64,000 nt of DNA from Acidobacteriota bacterium (lineage in GTDB: Bacteria; Acidobacteriota; Terriglobia; Bryobacterales; Bryobacteraceae), in NCBI GenBank assembly GCA_025352795.1, contig JANXSF010000063.1, positions 16,503 to 80,502 of the forward strand. The letters run 5' to 3'. The translations under genes and the position numbers were made by a program. Positions 26,323 to 34,492 of the stretch are shown piece after piece. The notes under the pieces are model-generated. The model was not told the DNA's origin and searched no databases. It saw only the letters and a list, made by a program, of their open reading frames with translations. The stretch's first letter is position 1. Every line of letters begins with the position of its first letter.

Positions 26323-26735
26323 GTAAGATCCGCTCCTCGACGGCCATCGATGAGCCGTCGGACTTGATAAAGACCATCCATGCCACCATCGGTCATTAAG
26401 GAAAGGGCTGGTTTGCCCCCGAACAGCGGATTGGAATTCGGCAAACGAACCCAATGATCTGCCAGTGCCGGATCATTGTAAAGGATGTGTAGGCCTTTAT
26501 AAATTCCTAAAATCAATGAGATACGAGTAAGGACATCGATCGAAAGAGGGCCCACTTGCCCCGCTTTGTACTTAAAGTAAGTGGATTGAGATGGGCTTCC
26601 AAGCAAGGTCCGCTGAGTTTCCACCGGAAGCTGCCAAGCCTCTGCAATATTTAGAAAAGTGCGGATGCCCGCTTCGGAAAGCTGTCCACGATCAGTATTT
26701 TCTGCGAGTTGAAATTGAACGGCTGGGGATGACAT
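26319..26735 (-). CDS. Xre/MbcA/ParS-type antitoxin of Res-Xre pair
   Basis: 138 aa. The N-terminal half is a Xre-like helix-turn-helix (RTFLNIAEAWQLPVETQRTL, then STYFKYKAG), and the C-terminal half is the toxin-binding DUF2384 domain (ISLILGIYKGLHILY, FGGKPALSLMTDGGMDGL, and a final VRRLIDGRRG). This layout is diagnostic for the antitoxin that neutralises RES toxins and represses its own operon. Its TGA overlaps the toxin frame by 4 bp. Confidence 0.88.
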   Translation of the reverse strand: MSSPAVQFQLAENTDRGQLSEAGIRTFLNIAEAWQLPVETQRTLLGSPSQSTYFKYKAGQVGPLSIDVLTRISLILGIYKGLHILYNDPALADHWVRLPNSNPLFGGKPALSLMTDGGMDGLYQVRRLIDGRRGADLT

Positions 26736-26885
26736 GGTGTGGTTGGGGTTAGGCTATGTATCTATATATATATTAGTGAGTGGAGGGGGGAAAGTCAAGA
26801 TGAAAATGTTTTTGGAGTAGGGGAATACTTTTTTTGGAGTTGCATCTCTAGATGTAGTGTTGAATTTGCTAGTATTGCAGGTTTA

Positions 26886-27152
26886 CTATTTGAATGGAAA
26901 GTGGCCTCCGGCTTGACGAGCTTTCCGAATCGCAGTAAACGCCCACCAATTTTTTGCTTCGCCGGAGCGAGCCTGGTGGATGATTTGCCAATTTCCGTTT
27001 TGATCGACTTGAGCGGTGCGGTTCAGAATGCTAACCGTGCAATTTTCGTTCAATTGAGCAAGCGCCGGGCGTGACAAAACACACAGGAGTGTCAAAAGTA
27101 TCCGATTGCAAAAAAAGCGCCGAAACAACAGGTTCATCCTCAGACTCCTCAC
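26886..27152 (-). CDS. Small secreted protein of unknown function
   Basis: 88 aa. A basic N-terminus and hydrophobic stretch (ILLTLLCVLSRPALA) form a signal peptide. The mature part begins LNENCTVSILNRTAQVDQNG, a motif I associate with the N-terminal region of large secreted Acidobacteria proteins, and then ends after about 45 more residues. It is either a short protein in its own right or the surviving 5' end of a truncated larger gene. No function can be given. Confidence 0.45.
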   Translation of the reverse strand: MRSLRMNLLFRRFFCNRILLTLLCVLSRPALAQLNENCTVSILNRTAQVDQNGNWQIIHQARSGEAKNWWAFTAIRKARQAGGHFPFK

Positions 27153-27279
27153 TTACTTATCACAGCACGCATCCGCCACCGCTTGATTCCCACACAAAAC
27201 ACATTCGAGTTACCGTGAAAAGCACCGGCTGGCCCGGAGCGGGCGTCCGGGCTTTGCGCCGTTCGTGGACTAGCTAGCA

Positions 27280-28152
27280 TTATTTTCTTGATCGGACGGT
27301 TAATGGTGCGGTTTCCTTGCATTCAGCACGCGTCCTGTCGCTCATTGGGCCAGTCGGAAAATATAAAAGGGAGCGAACAATTACCTTCGCAGTTCCCTGT
27401 TGTCCAGGATCTGTCAAAGCAATCTCAGGGACATAGGCGCGGAAAGCGGCCCGTATCCGAACGGCTTGGCCCGGCTTCAGAGGTATCACGCTGCCGGGTA
27501 TCGATCCGGAACCCAGTAATCGGATTGGATCCGATTTGTATACCTGGCCCGGCCGTACTTCAAAATTCACCGACATCATGGCGGTCACACTATCTGGCCT
27601 GTCTAATAGCCGCCAGTTGAGCGTTTGGGGAAAGGCGATAACCTGCGTTCCTCTGTTCCACACGGAAAACTCGACGATGATTTTGTCCCCGTTAAGAACT
27701 TCGGGCGTTTCAGTTCGGATTGCGCCAAGTTCCATTGGCAGTGGAAGAGGCCGACTGTGGAAATTGGTGTGCGGCGAGGAAAGGCTTCCCGTGCCACTGG
27801 CCGGAGCATCCATCTCAGGCGCCTTGAGTTTGGTGACATCCACTAGCGTTCCTTGGGCGTGCGCCATTGCAGTCACTGCAAATATCATCGAAGCTGTTAT
27901 TCGTTTTATCATAGACAACCTAGGGAGGACACACCACGTTGCAGTAAAAACATCCCATACGCAGGGGTCCTGATGCTGACCACTTCGACGTTGAAGTTCA
28001 AGGTAGAGGACGTCTGGTTCGCATTCGCGCAATTGAGCTATGGTCTCAATACCAAGAACAGCGAAATCAGCAAGTGTCGCTTTTCCAACGTTGCGCAGGT
28101 CAGAAAGTTGGATAGCCTGAGGAAAGGATGTAGGCTGAGGTTGGGCAGTCAT
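27280..28152 (-). CDS. Helix-hairpin-helix (Cdd1-like) domain running in frame into a secreted protein
   Basis: About 290 aa from the ATG at 28152. Residues 1-75 are a pathogenicity-locus/Cdd1-type helix-hairpin-helix domain (LSDLRNVGKATLADFAVLGI, CEPDVLYLEL, HQDPCVWDVF). Instead of a stop, the frame continues into MIKRITASMIFAVTAMAHAQ, a typical signal peptide starting at 27912, and a 190-residue beta-rich domain (IIVEFSVWNRGTQVIAF, LKPGQAVRIRAAFRAYV). A cytosolic HHH domain fused before a cleavable signal peptide makes little functional sense, so these are probably two genes whose separating stop was lost, or the second gene (27280-27912) has its own start. Confidence 0.65.
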   Translation of the reverse strand: MTAQPQPTSFPQAIQLSDLRNVGKATLADFAVLGIETIAQLRECEPDVLYLELQRRSGQHQDPCVWDVFTATWCVLPRLSMIKRITASMIFAVTAMAHAQGTLVDVTKLKAPEMDAPASGTGSLSSPHTNFHSRPLPLPMELGAIRTETPEVLNGDKIIVEFSVWNRGTQVIAFPQTLNWRLLDRPDSVTAMMSVNFEVRPGQVYKSDPIRLLGSGSIPGSVIPLKPGQAVRIRAAFRAYVPEIALTDPGQQGTAKVIVRSLLYFPTGPMSDRTRAECKETAPLTVRSRK

Positions 28153-28218
28153 TTGAGCGCCGCTATGGTGGTGGGAAACCGTTGATGCGGGGGAACGCAC
28201 CACATCAACGGCGGGTAT

Positions 28219-28542
28219 TTACAGCGTCTTTAAGTAAGCCACGAGATTAGTTTTCTCGTCCTTGCTCAACATTTCTTCGTAACCAGGCATACCGTTACCG
28301 CCTTGGTCGATTTTGGTCTGGACACTTTTTTCAGTGACCTTTGTCTTTCCGTCAGCCAAGGTGGCTTTTTTGAACAGGCCCTTCAAACCGGGACCCATCT
28401 TTTTCTCATCGCTATCAGCGTTATGGCAAACCGAACATTGTTCAAAAACTTCTTTGCCCTTGGCGGCGTCTGCCGCTTTTAAGGACATTCCGTTTACCAA
28501 CAACATTCCCATCGCCAAACTAGCAAAATTAAAACCCTTCAT
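28219..28542 (-). CDS. Class I c-type cytochrome
   Basis: 107 aa. Signal peptide to about A24, then one haem-binding CSVCH (C36-H40), followed by MGPGLKGLFKKAT and the sixth-ligand region GGNGMPGYEEML and a closing helix LVAYLKTL. A small soluble periplasmic electron carrier. A strong Shine-Dalgarno (AGGAGG) precedes the start. It is divergent from the plus-strand gene run beginning at 28599. Confidence 0.92.
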   Translation of the reverse strand: MKGFNFASLAMGMLLVNGMSLKAADAAKGKEVFEQCSVCHNADSDEKKMGPGLKGLFKKATLADGKTKVTEKSVQTKIDQGGNGMPGYEEMLSKDEKTNLVAYLKTL

Positions 28543-28586
28543 TTCGAGGCAGCCTCCTGAGATCTTATTACGTCACTTATTTATCT

Positions 28587-28592
28587 TACAAT
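28587..28592 (+). promoter_or_regulatory. Putative -10 box, leaderless start of DUF2064 gene
   Basis: TACAAT, 6 nt before the ATG at 28599; no Shine-Dalgarno. Confidence 0.45.
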
Positions 28593-28598
28593 TCTTAC

Positions 28599-29240
28599 AT
28601 GCGGCCCGTCTTGATCCTATTCGCAAAAGCTCCTGACCCGGGCAGGGCAAAAACCCGATTGGCCAAGACAATAGGTAAAAATAACGCCGCCAAACTCCAC
28701 TACGCTTTTGTGGGAGATACTCTTCAAAAAGCTATCGAACTAACCCGACGAAGCGTAATTGATGTGGAAATTCATACCGACGTGGAGACAGACGTGTGGC
28801 CTTCGAATCAGGTTACACATCGGCTGCAAGCCCCCGGTGACTTGGGTGAACGAATGTACTATGCCATTCAGGAAGCGCTGTTAAAAGGGCGACCCCAAGC
28901 GATGATTATTGGGACCGATTCCCCCACGCTGCCACCATCCCATTTATTAAATTTGCTGGAGTTACCGGAGGATGCAGCTTTCGGCCCGTGCGCCGATGGT
29001 GGTTACTACGCCATTTCCTGCCGACGCATTGCACCGGAAGTTTTTCGATCAGTAAAGTGGTCGTCGGCATCCACTTTGGAGGACACGCGAGCAGCCTGGC
29101 AGCGGGCGGGATTTTCTACAGCAATCGGCCCAATGTGGTTTGATGTGGATGAAGCGGAAGATCTGGACCGTTTGCGTAACGAAGCAAATTTGCCACCCCT
29201 GACCCGGGCGGCGCTAAAGGAGATTTATGGAATTGATTGA
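28599..29240 (+). CDS. TIGR04282/DUF2064 family glycosyltransferase
   Basis: 213 aa nucleotidyl/glycosyltransferase-fold protein. Family motifs: LILFAKAPDPGRAKTRLA at the N-terminus, LGERMYYAI, IIGTDSPTLPP (the DxD-like metal site) and FGPCADGGYYAIS. Relatives are annotated as arsenosugar-biosynthesis or rSAM-linked glycosyltransferases, though many lack an arsenic context, as here. Its end overlaps the bcp start by 14 bp, so the genes are translationally coupled. Confidence 0.85.
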   Translation: MRPVLILFAKAPDPGRAKTRLAKTIGKNNAAKLHYAFVGDTLQKAIELTRRSVIDVEIHTDVETDVWPSNQVTHRLQAPGDLGERMYYAIQEALLKGRPQAMIIGTDSPTLPPSHLLNLLELPEDAAFGPCADGGYYAISCRRIAPEVFRSVKWSSASTLEDTRAAWQRAGFSTAIGPMWFDVDEAEDLDRLRNEANLPPLTRAALKEIYGID

Positions 29241-29682
29241 AGGAATGAAGGCCCCGGAAATTAGTTTGCCAGATGATGCCGGGAACAGTTTCAACCTCAA
29301 AGCGCTGATGGGGAAAACGGTGGTGCTGTTTTTCTATCCCAAAGCGGATACACCCGGCTGCACCAAGGAAGCTTGCGAGTTCCGTGATGCTGGCCCTACG
29401 TTTGGAAAGAAAGTCACGGTGATTGTTGGAATTTCGCCAGATGACAATAAAGCGCAAGCCAAATTTAAAACCAAGTTCGGGTTGCCATACACTCTGTTGT
29501 GCGACACGGACCATGCCGTGGCTGAAGCCTATGGCGTTTGGAAAGAAAAGAGCATGTATGGGAAGAAGTACATGGGCATTGAGCGGACTACTTTCGTGAT
29601 TGGACCAGACGGAAAGTTGGTGAAGATTTTCGCCAAGGTGAAGCCAGAAGGTCACGCGGCGGAAGTGCTGGCGGCTTTGTAG
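29227..29682 (+). CDS. bcp: Thioredoxin-dependent peroxiredoxin Bcp
   Basis: 151 aa. Peroxiredoxin of the BCP/PrxQ class: FFYPKADTPGCTKEACEFRD supplies the peroxidatic Cys45 and the resolving Cys50 five residues later. The later segments (VGISPDD, LPYTLLCDTD, ERTTFVIGPDGKL) match the family. It reduces H2O2 and lipid hydroperoxides in the cytoplasm. It overlaps the upstream DUF2064 gene. Confidence 0.95.
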   Translation: MELIEGMKAPEISLPDDAGNSFNLKALMGKTVVLFFYPKADTPGCTKEACEFRDAGPTFGKKVTVIVGISPDDNKAQAKFKTKFGLPYTLLCDTDHAVAEAYGVWKEKSMYGKKYMGIERTTFVIGPDGKLVKIFAKVKPEGHAAEVLAAL

Positions 29683-29738
29683 GGAAAGGTCCCAGGATTT
29701 CGCAACAGTTCACTACTGTAATCATTTACACTATCAGT

Positions 29739-30932
29739 ATGCGGTCCATCCTACATTGGGACGGCGATGCCTTCTTCGCTTCCATTGAGCAGGCTGCCGA
29801 TAAACGTTTGCGTGGTCGACCGGTGGTTATCGGTGGGGACCGGCGCGGAGTGGTGCTTTCGTCCTCTGTTGAAGCTCGGCGATTCGGGATTCGGCCTGGG
29901 CTGACCATGACTCGGGCTCGGCGACTTTGCCCTACGCTACTGGTGCTGCCCGGTCATTTTGATCGTTACGAGCAGTTCTCAAAACAGATCCTCTGTTTAT
30001 GCCAGGAAGAAACGCCGTTGGTTGAACCGGTGGGAGTTGGCGCAGCTTGGGCGGACCTTACCGGCATGGGTAAATTGAAGGGGCGTACGCCTGAAGAAAC
30101 TGTGATTCAATTGCGACGTACGGTATGGGATTGGCTGCGCGTTTCCATTTCTGTTGGCCATGGTGCCAACAAAACGGTAGCCCGCATTGCATCGCGACTG
30201 CGCAAACCAGGAGCGTTGATTCATGTTGCCAAAGGCGATGAGGCAAACTTTCTAGCGCCGCTGCCCGTGAATCTGCTGCCCGGTGTGAACTACAGCCTGC
30301 GATCCACGCTGGAGGTGGCGGGCATTTTACGAGTGGGCCAATTGGCGCATGCACCGTTGGAAATGATTCATGCGGCGATGGGTCAGCAAACTCCGCCGAA
30401 GGCGGCGATTCTGCTGCAACGTCGCGCTCAGGGTGTGGATGAAGATCCGGTGCGTCCGCCCAAAACAGTGGACCCGCAATGGCGCGAGACTCATGAATTT
30501 GCGGAGGACGTATGGGATGAACCGCTGATTCTACAAACTCTCAAAACGATGTGCGACCGGCTGATGAGCCGACTGCGCATGGCAAATTCGGAAATCCGTA
30601 GAATGACGTTGACCATCACTTACACGGATCGTGACGAATGCTATCGCACTGCTTGTCTGCCTGAACCGACATCGGTGGAAACCGATTTTTATTCACAGCT
30701 TCAGCCGACGTTAAAAAGTGCCTGGGCTCGTCGTGTTCGGCTGCGGGCGCTGATGCTTACGGCGGGCACGCTTTATAAATCTTCCCCGCAACTTTGCTTA
30801 TTCGGAGAAGGCAAAGATCAGGTGAATTCGGCACCCAAGGCCGCACTATCGCGGGCACTGGACACGTTGCGATTGGCCTATGGTGAAGGCGCTGTGACCA
30901 CGGCCGATCGGTTGCCCATGAATAAAACCTAA
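29739..30932 (+). CDS. Y-family DNA polymerase homologue lacking the catalytic acidic pair (DinB/ImuB-like)
   Basis: 397 aa. Palm/finger motifs of DinB are recognisable: LHWDGDAFFASIEQA (Asp8), RPVVIGGDRRGVVLSSS, ARRFGIRPG, a little-finger domain (TLTITYTD) and a C-terminal clamp-binding-like QLCLF at residues 351-355. In DinB the catalytic segment reads S-x-D-E-A-x-x-D; here it is VGVGAAWADLTG, with G101-A102 in place of Asp-Glu. Loss of both carboxylates should abolish nucleotidyl transfer while retaining DNA and clamp binding, which is the situation known for ImuB. No imuA or dnaE2 is nearby. It precedes gltX by 26 bp. Confidence 0.8.
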   Translation: MRSILHWDGDAFFASIEQAADKRLRGRPVVIGGDRRGVVLSSSVEARRFGIRPGLTMTRARRLCPTLLVLPGHFDRYEQFSKQILCLCQEETPLVEPVGVGAAWADLTGMGKLKGRTPEETVIQLRRTVWDWLRVSISVGHGANKTVARIASRLRKPGALIHVAKGDEANFLAPLPVNLLPGVNYSLRSTLEVAGILRVGQLAHAPLEMIHAAMGQQTPPKAAILLQRRAQGVDEDPVRPPKTVDPQWRETHEFAEDVWDEPLILQTLKTMCDRLMSRLRMANSEIRRMTLTITYTDRDECYRTACLPEPTSVETDFYSQLQPTLKSAWARRVRLRALMLTAGTLYKSSPQLCLFGEGKDQVNSAPKAALSRALDTLRLAYGEGAVTTADRLPMNKT

Positions 30933-30943
30933 ATAGGGCCTGC

Positions 30944-30949
30944 TATCCT
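30944..30949 (+). promoter_or_regulatory. Putative -10 box, leaderless start of gltX
   Basis: TATCCT, 9 nt before the ATG at 30959, in the context CTGCTATCCTGA that also precedes the LptC/A-like gene. Confidence 0.45.
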
Positions 30950-30958
30950 GAAGTTTTC

Positions 30959-32386
30959 ATGCTCAGAGTACGTTTTGCCCCATCGCCTACCGGTTATCTG
31001 CACATTGGTAGTGCCAGAACTTTCATCTTCAACTGGATGTACGCACGTCGTAACGGCGGAACCATGATTTTGCGCATCGACGATACCGATGTGGAACGCA
31101 ATAGCGAAGCTTCGCTCAATTCCATTTTTGAAGGGCTGAACTGGCTGGGCCTGGGATGGGATGAACAGTATCGCCAAAGTGAACGGCTTGATCTGCATCG
31201 GCGGATGGCTCAGGCGATATTTGAAAAAGGCCACGCTTATCGCGACTTCACGCCTGCGCAGACGGGCTCTGTGGATGCGGAAGAGAAAAACGAAGGTGGT
31301 CAATGGGTGGCTAATGCGGGGATGCGCGAACTGAACGTGACTGAAAGCGATGCGCGCGCCACCGCTGGGGAACCCTTTGTTCTGCGCTTCCGGGTGCCGC
31401 GTGGGGAAGGCCGTGCCGTGAAATTTGAGGATGGAGTGTACGGTGCCCAATCGAAGGAAGCTGACGATATTGAAGACTTCGCGCTGTTGCGCAGCAATGC
31501 CATGCCCACTTACCACATGGCTTCCTGCGCCGACGATGCGGACTTGAAAATCAGCCAGATCATCCGCGGTCAGGATCATCTTTCGAACACCTTCAAGCAC
31601 ATTCTGATTTTTGAAGCGTTGGGTGTTGCTGTGCCGAAATTTGCGCACCTGCCGCTGCTGATTGCCCCCGATGGGGCCAAGCTATCGAAGAGGAAGCATG
31701 GCCCGGTGGTATCGGTCACCACCTATCGTGATCACGGATTTCTGCCGCATGGATATGTCAATTTTCTATGTCTGTTGGGTTGGTCTCCGAAAGATAATCG
31801 TGAACAGATGAGTCGTCAGGAAATTCAGGACATCTTCAGTTTTGAAGGAATCAACCGGGCGAATGCAGTGGTTAATTTCACTGAAGCAGATCCGATTGAT
31901 CCAAAAGCTTTGTGGCTCAACGGGCAGATCTTACGCAGCATGCCCATTGCTGAGTTGGTGCCACTGGTGAAGCAACGTCTGGAAACTGCGGGGCTGGACT
32001 TTCCCGAAGACATGGGCCAACTGGAAAGCATCGTCGATATTATTCGCGCGCGGTACCAGACTCTGGATGATTTTCCGACGCGCGGACTTCCTTATTTTGC
32101 CGATGAATTTCCCATGGAACCAGCGGCTATGGCTCGTTTGGAAGAAGCTGGGGCAAGGGAATTAGTAAGGAAACTTGGGGTTCGGCTGGAAGCTTCTGCA
32201 GATTTTTCTGAACCGGCCATTGAAGCGGAGCTTCGAAAGTTAGCGGCAGAAAAAGGGGTTAAGGCAGGAGTGTTGATCAACGGATCGCGCGCTGCGCTTA
32301 CCGGGCAAGCCGTTGGACCCGGTGCATTTCACTTGTTCACTGCGATTGGCCGTCAGCGTTCCATCGCCCGGTTGAAGGGAGTTTAA
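30959..32386 (+). CDS. gltX: Glutamyl-tRNA synthetase
   Basis: 475 aa class I aminoacyl-tRNA synthetase. N-terminal RFAPSPTGYLHIGSART includes the HIGH-type HIGS motif; LRIDDTDVERN follows; the KMSKS-type loop is KLSKRKH; the C-terminal anticodon-binding domain covers about residues 330-475. It charges tRNA-Glu (and possibly tRNA-Gln for later amidation). First of a compact plus-strand set with the carbamoyltransferase 4 bp downstream. Confidence 0.96.
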   Translation: MLRVRFAPSPTGYLHIGSARTFIFNWMYARRNGGTMILRIDDTDVERNSEASLNSIFEGLNWLGLGWDEQYRQSERLDLHRRMAQAIFEKGHAYRDFTPAQTGSVDAEEKNEGGQWVANAGMRELNVTESDARATAGEPFVLRFRVPRGEGRAVKFEDGVYGAQSKEADDIEDFALLRSNAMPTYHMASCADDADLKISQIIRGQDHLSNTFKHILIFEALGVAVPKFAHLPLLIAPDGAKLSKRKHGPVVSVTTYRDHGFLPHGYVNFLCLLGWSPKDNREQMSRQEIQDIFSFEGINRANAVVNFTEADPIDPKALWLNGQILRSMPIAELVPLVKQRLETAGLDFPEDMGQLESIVDIIRARYQTLDDFPTRGLPYFADEFPMEPAAMARLEEAGARELVRKLGVRLEASADFSEPAIEAELRKLAAEKGVKAGVLINGSRAALTGQAVGPGAFHLFTAIGRQRSIARLKGV

Positions 32387-32390
32387 CGCT

Positions 32391-33899
32391 ATGACGATCC
32401 TTGGAATTGGAGCTATTCTAAGTGACGCTTCCGCCGCGCTGGCCCGGGATGGTGTGCTGCTGGCGGCTGTTGAACAGAAGAAAATTGCCCGTCGTTTGAG
32501 ACCAGGGGAGTTGCCCGTTGAGGCGATTGAAAGCTGCCTGGAAATCGGCGGCATCAGCGCGCTTCAGGTGGATTGCGTAGCCGTTGCCCGCCCGGTAGCG
32601 CGCAATGCGCAAACGGAATTTCTGGAAGATTTACGACATCGTTTCCCGAATGCCAGAGTGGTGGCGGTGGACCATCATTTGGCCCATGCCGCATCAGCCT
32701 ATTACGCCAGTGGATTTGAGGAAGCAACGGTATTGACGCTAGACCGTTCTGGCGATTTCCGCTGCGGAGCGCTTTGGAAGGCCACAGGCACGCAGTTGGA
32801 AGCAGAAAAGGAATTATACTTTCCCGATTCCCCCGGTGAACTGTACGGTCGTGTGACAAAACTTTTGGGCTATGAGCCACGAGCGGAAGAACACAAAGTG
32901 CAGTGGATGAGCACTGGTGGAGAGCCTGAATTTATGGACGCGCTATCGGCTGCGCTCCCCCTGGATGATTCTGGTTGGCCGACCAAGGGATTGCATGCGC
33001 AGCTTGAGTTCCCGTCGGCACATGCACTGAACATCGCCGCCAGCCTCCAGAAATTTATTAATCGCACGGTGATAGCAATGGCGGGCAAAGGTGAAAATTT
33101 ATGTCTGGCCGGGGGACTGTTTTTGAATGCCTTAACCGTGGCCGCCCAGGAACGTGCGGGCAACTTCAAGCGAGTTTTTGTACAGCCTGCGGCGGGTAAT
33201 TCTGGAACGGCGTTAGGTGCCTTGTTTTATGCGTGGCACAGTGTGTATGGACAGAAGAAGCGGATCCCGTTTCACGATCTGAATCTGGGACCGGAGTACA
33301 ATGCCGAACAGATTAAGAAGGTGGTGGAAAATTGCAAACTGCGCTTCCGTTACCTGGGCACTTCTGAGGAAACGATTGAAGCGGCCATCGTCGATTTAGC
33401 GCAGGACCGCATTGTGGCGTGGATGCATGGTCGCATGGAGTTTGGCCCACGGGCATTGGGGAATCGAAGTATTTTGGCCAGTCCGATGAGCCCTTACTCT
33501 ACAGAGAATCTGAATGTGTTTATCAAGCATCGTGAACCCTTCCGCAAATTCGCCGCATCTGTACCGGAAGAGGAAGCTGCGAAGTATTTTGAGGTCGGCG
33601 AAAATGGGCGGTTCCTGGCAACAGTTGGTCGTGTGAAGCCGGAATATAAAGAGCGTTTTGGCGCAGCGATATTGGGTGATGATCTGGTGCGCGTTCATAC
33701 GGTGAGGCGCGAGGATAACCCACTGTATTGGAAATTGTTGCATGCTGCGGCCAAGCCTTTTGGTGCGCCAGTATTGTTCAATACCTCATTCAACTTATTT
33801 GGTGATCCACTGGTTTGTTCTCCGCGCGATGCTGTGCGGAGTTTCTATTCTTCAGGGATTGACGCTATGTTTATAGGGCAGTTTTATCTTGAGAAATAA
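32391..33899 (+). CDS. Carbamoyltransferase (NodU/CmcH family)
   Basis: 502 aa. The N-terminal ASKHA/Kae1-like domain has LGIGAILSDASAALARDG, DHHLAHAASAYYAS (metal-binding histidines), LTLDRSGD and LCLAGGLFLNAL; the C-terminal domain has MEFGPRALGNRSILASP and PVLFNTSFN. The family makes carbamoyl adenylate and transfers the carbamoyl group to a hydroxyl of a sugar, Nod factor or antibiotic-like scaffold. No biosynthetic cluster surrounds it, so the acceptor is unknown. Its start lies 4 bp after gltX, and its end overlaps the next gene. Confidence 0.9.
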   Translation: MTILGIGAILSDASAALARDGVLLAAVEQKKIARRLRPGELPVEAIESCLEIGGISALQVDCVAVARPVARNAQTEFLEDLRHRFPNARVVAVDHHLAHAASAYYASGFEEATVLTLDRSGDFRCGALWKATGTQLEAEKELYFPDSPGELYGRVTKLLGYEPRAEEHKVQWMSTGGEPEFMDALSAALPLDDSGWPTKGLHAQLEFPSAHALNIAASLQKFINRTVIAMAGKGENLCLAGGLFLNALTVAAQERAGNFKRVFVQPAAGNSGTALGALFYAWHSVYGQKKRIPFHDLNLGPEYNAEQIKKVVENCKLRFRYLGTSEETIEAAIVDLAQDRIVAWMHGRMEFGPRALGNRSILASPMSPYSTENLNVFIKHREPFRKFAASVPEEEAAKYFEVGENGRFLATVGRVKPEYKERFGAAILGDDLVRVHTVRREDNPLYWKLLHAAAKPFGAPVLFNTSFNLFGDPLVCSPRDAVRSFYSSGIDAMFIGQFYLEK

Positions 33900-34290
33900 T
33901 TTCGCACAAAGTTATACCAATGCCTGGTGCAGTCAAAATGCAGCGAGCGTAGCCGCGCATTACTCACCGGAAGGATCGCTGCGCGTCAATGATAGAGCGG
34001 CTGCAATGGGGCGAAGTGCCATTGCCGCAGTGGCGCAAGCGTTCATGACGGCGTTTCCTGATATGAAAATATTTATGGATGAATTGTTTGTTGAAGAAGA
34101 ACGAACTTTTTATCACTGGACGCTGACGGGCACAAACACCGGCCCAGGCGGCAAAGGGAAGCGGGTTCGCATCAGCGGATTCGAGGAATGGCGCATGGAT
34201 GCTGAGGGACTGATTGCAGAATCACGGGGCCATTTCGACCAAGCTGAATATCAACGACAGTTGGAATACGGAATTGGGAATCGACGGTAA
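33889..34290 (+). CDS. SnoaL-like/NTF2-fold protein
   Basis: 133 aa, apparent TTG start overlapping the carbamoyltransferase stop by 11 bp. The pattern YTNAWCSQNAASVAAHYSPE, GRSAIAAVAQAFMTAFPDMK, and HWTLTGTNTGPGGKGKRV, with a final EEWRMD segment, is typical of SnoaL-like polyketide-cyclase/ester-cyclase folds. Such small cone-shaped proteins bind hydrophobic ligands; reaction unknown. Confidence 0.8.
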   Translation: MRNNFAQSYTNAWCSQNAASVAAHYSPEGSLRVNDRAAAMGRSAIAAVAQAFMTAFPDMKIFMDELFVEEERTFYHWTLTGTNTGPGGKGKRVRISGFEEWRMDAEGLIAESRGHFDQAEYQRQLEYGIGNRR

Positions 34291-34369
34291 GCGCTTAGCG
34301 GACTTCAGTTCCAGTCAGAAAGGTTGAAAGTGAATTTGCGTGCGTCCTCTTTTAGCTTGGCCAACCATC

Positions 34370-34410
34370 CAGCTAGCGGGCTTGGCAGGCGGAATCGTCT
34401 GCCCCACCAG
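34370..34410. repeat. Dispersed repeat family B, copy 1
   Basis: GCGGGCTTGGCAGGCGGAAT followed by CGTCTGCCCCACCA, in the 200-bp gap between two convergent genes. Related words are at 37886-37930, 60719-60762 and 60823-60853. Confidence 0.5.
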
Positions 34411-34492
34411 AGCAACTCCAGGTCTGAATACTGCTGCCCTTCTATGATATTTTCAATTTAGAAAAGGACAAGCTGGGCATGTCCCACCGGGA

